A stretch of DNA of 21,040 nucleotides, taken from an uncultured bacterium. GTDB lineage: Bacteria; Spirochaetota; Brevinematia; DTOW01. Position numbers and translations under genes: made by a program. A model generated the notes under the pieces. It had not been told where the DNA came from. It made no database searches and was given only the letters and a program-made list of their open reading frames with translations. The stretch lies in the NCBI GenBank assembly GCA_937928175.1, contig CALFVP010000154.1:1-21040 (forward strand), written 5' to 3'. Positions 17,647-21,040 of the stretch are shown here, in pieces; positions within the stretch are counted from its first letter, which is position 1; each line of letters begins with the position of its first letter.

Positions 17647-17692
17647 GTATCGCACCTCCTACTTATTAAGGGATACATTCCTTTATATCCCT
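17647..17692 (-). promoter_or_regulatory. flaB copy 1 leader: GGA-loop hairpin and Shine-Dalgarno
   Basis: The transcript can form AAGGGATA/TATCCCTT with loop TAAAGGAATG, placing GGA in the loop, followed by a second GGA inside the Shine-Dalgarno TAGGAGGTG. AAAGGAATGT resembles the CsrA target ACARGGATGT. Two GGA sites, one upstream and one on the Shine-Dalgarno, are the arrangement known for the B. subtilis hag leader; CsrA control here is inference. Confidence 0.45.
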
Positions 17693-17694
17693 TT

Positions 17695-17707
17695 CTCCCC
17701 TACCGTA
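17695..17707 (-). repeat. right arm of a 13-bp inverted repeat flanking flaB copy 1
   Basis: On the minus strand this reads TACGGTAGGGGAG, identical to the plus strand at 16781-16793. It belongs to the 5' untranslated leader of flaB copy 1. Confidence 0.8.
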
Positions 17708-17711
17708 AATT

Positions 17712-17727
17712 TTTATTTTCTAGAGCA
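17712..17727 (-). promoter_or_regulatory. boxA-like element in the flaB leader, identical to that of the rRNA operon
   Basis: The minus strand reads TTTGCTCTAGAAAATA, the same 16 bases as in the 16S leader at 2118-2133. It lies between the terminator of flaB copy 2 and the start of flaB copy 1. Confidence 0.45.
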
Positions 17728-17737
17728 AATGGCAAAA

Positions 17738-17758
17738 GGGAGGCTTTAAAAGCCCCCC
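17738..17758 (-). terminator. intrinsic terminator of flaB copy 2
   Basis: The transcript forms GGGGGGCTTT/AAAGCCTCCC with one mismatch, followed by TTTT. It lies about 40 bases after the stop codon of flaB copy 2. The reverse strand could also terminate, weakly. Confidence 0.75.
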
Positions 17759-17799
17759 ATTTTAAAACGTCAAGAAGAATATGTCTTTTAGAACAAAAA

Positions 17800-18660
17800 T
17801 TATCTTAACAACGCTAACACTGACTGAGGTCTTAAGTTAGCTTGAGCTATCATTGATATTGAAGCTTGAGCTAATATTTGGTTTTTAACGAAATCACTCA
17901 TCTCATAAGCCATATCGGTATCTCTTATTCTCGATTCAGCTGCTTGTAAATTCTCATACCCTATAAGAAGTGATTTAGCTGTGTACATTAATCTATTCTG
18001 GTAAGCTCCTAGGTCCGCTCTCTGTTTGTTCACCTTCTGCAAAGCTATGTCAATAACACCAATAGCTCTATTGGATTTTTCAGGAGATGACAGACTCAAT
18101 ATTTCACCAGTTGCACTATCCTTAATACCCAAACTTGCAGCAGTCATAGATTCAATTGTAACTTGAATTCTTTGATCCATATTTGCACCAACGTGTAACC
18201 ACATACTTGCAGTAGGAATAGTAGTTTCAGTTCTTTTTGCAAACCTACCAGTAAGCATCGTTAAACCGTTAAACTGTGCATGAGAAGCAATCCTGTCAAT
18301 CTCAGCAACTAACTGTGAAACTTCAATTTGGATATACATCCTATCTTCATCGGTATAAATACCGTTAGAAGCTTGAACAGCTAGTTCTCTTAACCTCTGC
18401 AAAACTTGAGTTGTTTGATCAAGGTATCCTTCAGCTGTTTGAATGAAAGAAATACCATCTTCAACGTTTCTTTCAGCTCTCATTAAACCTCTTATTTGGG
18501 CTCTCATTTTTTCTGAAACAGCTAACCCAGAAGCATCATCACCAGCTTTGTTGATTTTAAGACCCGATGAAAGCTTCTCAAGGTTAGAATCAAGAGCCCA
18601 GTTGTTAATCTTATACTGCCTATTGGCAAAAATAGATGAAATGTTATGGTTTATTATCAT
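17800..18660 (-). CDS. flaB: periplasmic flagellin FlaB, copy 2
   Basis: The 286-residue paralogue of the next gene has the same D0/D1 ends (MIINHNISSIFANRQYKINNW, LSSGLKINKAGDDASGL, RDTDMAYEMSDFVKNQILAQ). The middle, about residues 146-215, differs and is six residues longer, with a TETTIPTASMW insert after LTGRFAKR. AAGGAGGGG precedes the ATG and sits in the loop of a short hairpin. A terminator follows. Two or more FlaB proteins commonly share one filament core in spirochaetes, which explains the conserved ends. Confidence 0.95.
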   Translation of the reverse strand: MIINHNISSIFANRQYKINNWALDSNLEKLSSGLKINKAGDDASGLAVSEKMRAQIRGLMRAERNVEDGISFIQTAEGYLDQTTQVLQRLRELAVQASNGIYTDEDRMYIQIEVSQLVAEIDRIASHAQFNGLTMLTGRFAKRTETTIPTASMWLHVGANMDQRIQVTIESMTAASLGIKDSATGEILSLSSPEKSNRAIGVIDIALQKVNKQRADLGAYQNRLMYTAKSLLIGYENLQAAESRIRDTDMAYEMSDFVKNQILAQASISMIAQANLRPQSVLALLR

Positions 18661-18698
18661 AAACCCCTCCTTGGTTTATATTTCCCTTCATCGTGAAG
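18661..18698 (-). promoter_or_regulatory. flaB copy 2 leader: hairpin with Shine-Dalgarno in its loop
   Basis: On the transcript TAAACC and GGTTTA can pair around AAGGAGG, so the ribosome binding site is displayed in a loop directly before the ATG. A stronger stem CCCTTCA/TGAAGGG with loop CGA lies about 12 bases upstream. Both elements would allow control of translation. Confidence 0.5.
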
Positions 18699-18723
18699 GG
18701 ATTATTTTCAAAACTTAAACCTT

Positions 18724-18811
18724 AGAGGGGATAGCTCGATAATTAATAAAGTATCTACCAGCTATCCCTCTCTCCCTAAGCAAAATAATAATCGGATAGC
18801 TGGTATACTTT
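18724..18811 (-). promoter_or_regulatory. mutually exclusive hairpins between the SPFH gene and flaB copy 2
   Basis: Segment B (18748-18771) can pair with C (18794-18811; 18 bp with a 2-base bulge) or with A (18724-18736; about 12 bp with one bulge). Because both pairings use GGATAGCT of B, they exclude each other. No T run follows either hairpin. A weak sigma28-like pair (TAAAG...TCCGAT) overlaps C. Confidence 0.5.
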
Positions 18812-18849
18812 ACTTTAACTAAGCTTAGAATTTAAAAAAGCATTACCAT

Positions 18850-19674
18850 TCATTTTTCCTTAGCACCAATGAGTTTTTTAACAACTTCTTGGATATCTGC
18901 TGGTACAAAAAGAATTGTAGTATTACCAGATTTCCCCATTTCTTTAATACTGTTGATATACTCTTTAGCGATAAAGTACATCATTGAAGCCATACCACCT
19001 TCAGCAATAGCCTGAGTTACAAACCTTATAGCGTTAGCATCAGCTTGAGCTAGTCTTTCCCTAGCTTCAGCTTCCCTTTGAGCAGATTCTTTAAGTGCTT
19101 CAGCTTGAAGAATTGTAGCTCTTTTTTCTCTTTCAGCCTTCATCTGCAAAGTCATAGCATTCTGAATATCAGAAGGCGGCGAAATGTCTTTTATTTCCAC
19201 TCTTGTTATCTTTGTACCCCATTCATCAGTAGCTAAATCCAATTCTCTTCCCAATTCTTCGTTAATCTGAGCTCTAGATGAAAGACTCTCATCCAAAGTA
19301 AGCTTACCCATTATCGATCTAAGATTAGTCATAGTAAGCTGCTCTATTGCTCTATTTAAGTTAGTAACACCATACGCTGCTTTTTTAGGGTCAATTACCT
19401 TGTAAAACACAACAGCATCCACTTCCACAGTAGCATTGTCCCTAGTTATTATTGTCTGCTTTGGCAAATCTAAAACCTGTTCTCTAACATTTATCTTATA
19501 AGCAATCTGATCAAAAATAGGTATAATGAAATTTAAACCTGGTTGCAAAACCCTATGAAACCTACCAAATCTCTCAACAACGTAGTTAAACCCTTGCGGC
19601 ACAGCCTTCAAACCCGATATAACTACAAAAATAATCGCAAGAAGTAAAATTATAAGAAAAGTACCCCCAGTCAT
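18850..19674 (-). CDS. SPFH/stomatin-like membrane protein (QmcA type)
   Basis: The 274-residue protein begins with one membrane helix (FLIILLLAIIFVVISGL) followed by the SPFH domain: VPQGFNYVVERFGRFHRVLQPGLNFIIPIFD, then VREQVLDLPKQTIITRDNATVEVDAVVFYKV, and a long alanine/glutamate-rich coiled coil (MKAEREKRATILQAEALKESAQREAEARERLAQADANA). Such proteins form ring-like oligomers that organise membranes and hold proteases such as FtsH. Bacterial stomatins often pair with an NfeD gene, which is absent here. The start has AAGGAGG seven bases upstream and a promoter just before it. It lies upstream of flaB but is separated by 189 bases. Confidence 0.9.
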   Translation of the reverse strand: MTGGTFLIILLLAIIFVVISGLKAVPQGFNYVVERFGRFHRVLQPGLNFIIPIFDQIAYKINVREQVLDLPKQTIITRDNATVEVDAVVFYKVIDPKKAAYGVTNLNRAIEQLTMTNLRSIMGKLTLDESLSSRAQINEELGRELDLATDEWGTKITRVEIKDISPPSDIQNAMTLQMKAEREKRATILQAEALKESAQREAEARERLAQADANAIRFVTQAIAEGGMASMMYFIAKEYINSIKEMGKSGNTTILFVPADIQEVVKKLIGAKEK

Positions 19675-19694
19675 AAAAAACCTCCTTAATCCAG

Positions 19695-19724
19695 ATTGTA
19701 AGAATACTTAATCTAAAATATCAA
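19695..19724 (-). promoter_or_regulatory. promoter of the SPFH gene
   Basis: On the minus strand TTGATA (19719-19724) and TACAAT (19695-19700) are 18 bases apart. The Shine-Dalgarno AAGGAGG follows within ten bases, giving a short 5' leader. Confidence 0.6.
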
Positions 19725-19901
19725 ACTACAAAAAATATCTTAAATTCTTCTTTTACCTAAAAAATTATTGAAAAAACAGAAAAATTAAAACAATAAAAGA
19801 AATAGAACATTTTATACCTTTGGAATCAAAAACCCCCACTATCCCAAAAACTATACAGTATTACCTAGCCTCTTAGACACACCGTAGAAAATTCAAGGAA
19901 A

Positions 19902-19955
19902 GTAATAAAATTACAATCTGTAATAAAATTACAACTTGTAATAAAATTACAAATT
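19902..19955 (+). repeat. three tandem 18-bp iterons with palindromic core
   Basis: The unit GTAATAAAATTACAANNT repeats at 19902, 19920 and 19938 without gaps. Each contains the palindrome GTAAT-AAA-ATTAC; copies 2 and 3 extend to TTGTAAT-AAA-ATTACAA. The array lies in the 439-base gap between the SPFH gene (minus) and the cNMP-domain gene (plus), in which I see no coding sequence. Confidence 0.9.
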
Positions 19956-20075
19956 TACTCATTTTGGGCGAAAAATTTTTTTTCAGTTTATATATCAATA
20001 CTAGTAAAACTTCCCGATTTGCACGCTTTTTAACGAAATCCATTTAAAGAATATACCAAAATACTACTTTGTTTG

Positions 20076-20104
20076 TTGTTAGTTAGGTAAATATTATTTA
20101 TAAT
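20076..20104 (+). promoter_or_regulatory. promoter of the cNMP-domain gene, near-leaderless
   Basis: TTGTTA and a perfect TATAAT (20099-20104) are 17 bases apart. Only nine bases separate the -10 box from the ATG at 20114, and no Shine-Dalgarno is present, so the message would have almost no leader. Confidence 0.6.
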
Positions 20105-20113
20105 AGTTTCAAG

Positions 20114-21040
20114 ATGAACAATAATATAACCTTTAAGGTATCGAAATACAAACCTGGAAGTTATGTGATGATAGAAGGTGACAAAATTCCAGAGGAATTT
20201 TACATCATTCAAAGTGGTAAGGTACGAGTATTTGAGACAATAGACCCTATAATAAAAGGTACAAAAGAAGGTACACTTTTACAGAAAGGTGATTTTTTTG
20301 GAGTAGTATCATGCATGAGTAGAAGAAGTAACATGGAAACAGTTTTGGTACTCGAAGAAACCCAACTACTAGCAATACACAGATCACAATTTGGAGACTT
20401 AATACAAAAAAGTACACCAATAGCTATAAAAATTCTAAGATATTTCTCACAAAAGCTAAGAGAATACGATACTACTCTAACCAAACTAACATTTAAATCC
20501 CACACAGAAGAGGATCCATACCAATTATTTAACATAGCAGAATACTACTATTCTAAAAAAATGATGGAACAAGCTGCATATGCGTACAAAAAATATTTAG
20601 AGTACTGTCCTGATGGAGGCTATACATCGGTAGCAAAAATGAAGTTAGCATCAATAGATCCAATAATAGCAATGTCAGAGCCCGATATAGATACTTCAAA
20701 ATCAATAGAAAAATATCACGATAACCAAGTAATATTCTGCGAGCATGAGTACGGAGATAAAGCATACGTAATACTAAAAGGTAACGTGAGAATAACAAAA
20801 TTCGTTGAAGGTAAGGAAGTACTTTTAGCAGTCCTAAAAGAAGGAGATATATTTGGAGAAATGGCAGTACTAGAAAATAAACCAAGAAGTGCAACAGCTA
20901 CAGCAGTAGGTGAAACAGAACTATTGTACGTAAAAAAAGAAAACTTCGATGCAATGGTACATTCAAAACCGGAAATAGCAACAAGAATAATAGAATTACT
21001 AAGTGATAGAATATGGGCAATATACAGACACTTAGCTAAT
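20114..21040 (+). CDS. tandem cyclic-nucleotide-binding-domain protein (3' end outside the window)
   Basis: The frame is open from the ATG at 20114 to the window edge (309 residues seen, C-terminus missing). Residues 5-125 form a first cNMP-binding-like beta roll (PGSYVMIEGD, YIIQSGKVRVF, GDFFGVVSCM), about 136-175 a TPR-like helical pair (YQLFNIAEYYYSKKMMEQAAYAYKKYLEYCPDG), and 195-309 a second cNMP domain. The second has an intact phosphate-binding cassette, FGEMAVLENKPRSATA (E249, R258), while the first lacks the Glu and Arg, so only the second is likely to bind cAMP or a similar ligand. No DNA-binding helix-turn-helix is seen so far. Such two-domain proteins are common in spirochaetes; the role here is unknown. 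Confidence 0.85.
   Translation, partial: MNNNITFKVSKYKPGSYVMIEGDKIPEEFYIIQSGKVRVFETIDPIIKGTKEGTLLQKGDFFGVVSCMSRRSNMETVLVLEETQLLAIHRSQFGDLIQKSTPIAIKILRYFSQKLREYDTTLTKLTFKSHTEEDPYQLFNIAEYYYSKKMMEQAAYAYKKYLEYCPDGGYTSVAKMKLASIDPIIAMSEPDIDTSKSIEKYHDNQVIFCEHEYGDKAYVILKGNVRITKFVEGKEVLLAVLKEGDIFGEMAVLENKPRSATATAVGETELLYVKKENFDAMVHSKPEIATRIIELLSDRIWAIYRHLAN

Noticed and set aside
18790..18822. Sigma28 (FliA) promoter for flaB copy 2 (TAAAG...TCCGATTA)
   Set aside because: The spacing between TAAA and the CCGAT box is 17 or 12 bases depending on the TAAA used, outside the usual 14-16; kept only as a weak possibility.
19902..19955. CRISPR array
   Set aside because: The 18-bp units abut with only 2-3 variable bases, far too short for spacers.

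Overview
The window looks like chromosomal DNA from a spirochaete, probably a thermophilic, AT-rich lineage (Brevinematales or Exilispira-like). Evidence: two FlaB-type core flagellins starting MIINHNISSIFANRQ, a distal-rod protein FlgC, a tandem cyclic-nucleotide-binding-domain protein of a kind common in spirochaetes, strongly AT-rich coding DNA beside GC-rich rRNA genes, and a secreted alpha-amylase that closely resembles Thermococcales enzymes. The thermophile assignment is inference; no organism name can be proven from the sequence alone.

Layout. Positions 1-2340 hold an rRNA operon on the minus strand: three tandem promoters, boxA-like elements, 16S rRNA, tRNA-Ile(GAT), tRNA-Ala(TGC) and the 5' end of 23S rRNA, which runs out of the window. 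From 2464 to 12723 everything is on the minus strand: an ATP-grasp/FMN-oxidoreductase fusion with its own terminator, then a secreted protein with a FlgD-like Ig domain, a BatA-like membrane protein, two lipoproteins (one with a CBM9/DOMON-like C-terminus, one a GH13 enzyme with a CBM48-like domain), and finally the secreted archaeal-type amylase. From 12837 to 16777 the plus strand carries flgC, a cytoplasmic MalZ-like GH13 enzyme, an AEC-family permease and a small J-domain protein. From 16802 to 19674 the minus strand carries an SPFH/stomatin-like membrane protein and two flaB genes. The right end (20114 onward, plus strand) is a tandem cNMP-binding protein cut by the window edge.

Together the three GH13 enzymes suggest a starch or glycogen pathway: a released amylase, a membrane-anchored lipoprotein enzyme with an accessory lipoprotein, and a cytoplasmic maltodextrin glucosidase. 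The flagellar genes are scattered (lone flgC, flaB pair).

The most unusual items are the 753-residue ATP-grasp + Cys motif + FMN alpha-hydroxyacid-oxidase-like fusion; the regulatory architecture around the flaB pair (rrn-like boxA, GGA-containing hairpins, complementary mRNA ends, mutually exclusive hairpins, a 90-bp identical block between paralogues); 18-bp iterons sharing a palindromic core with the flgC divergent promoter region; and several genes with no Shine-Dalgarno whose -10 box sits 6-9 bases before the start codon.
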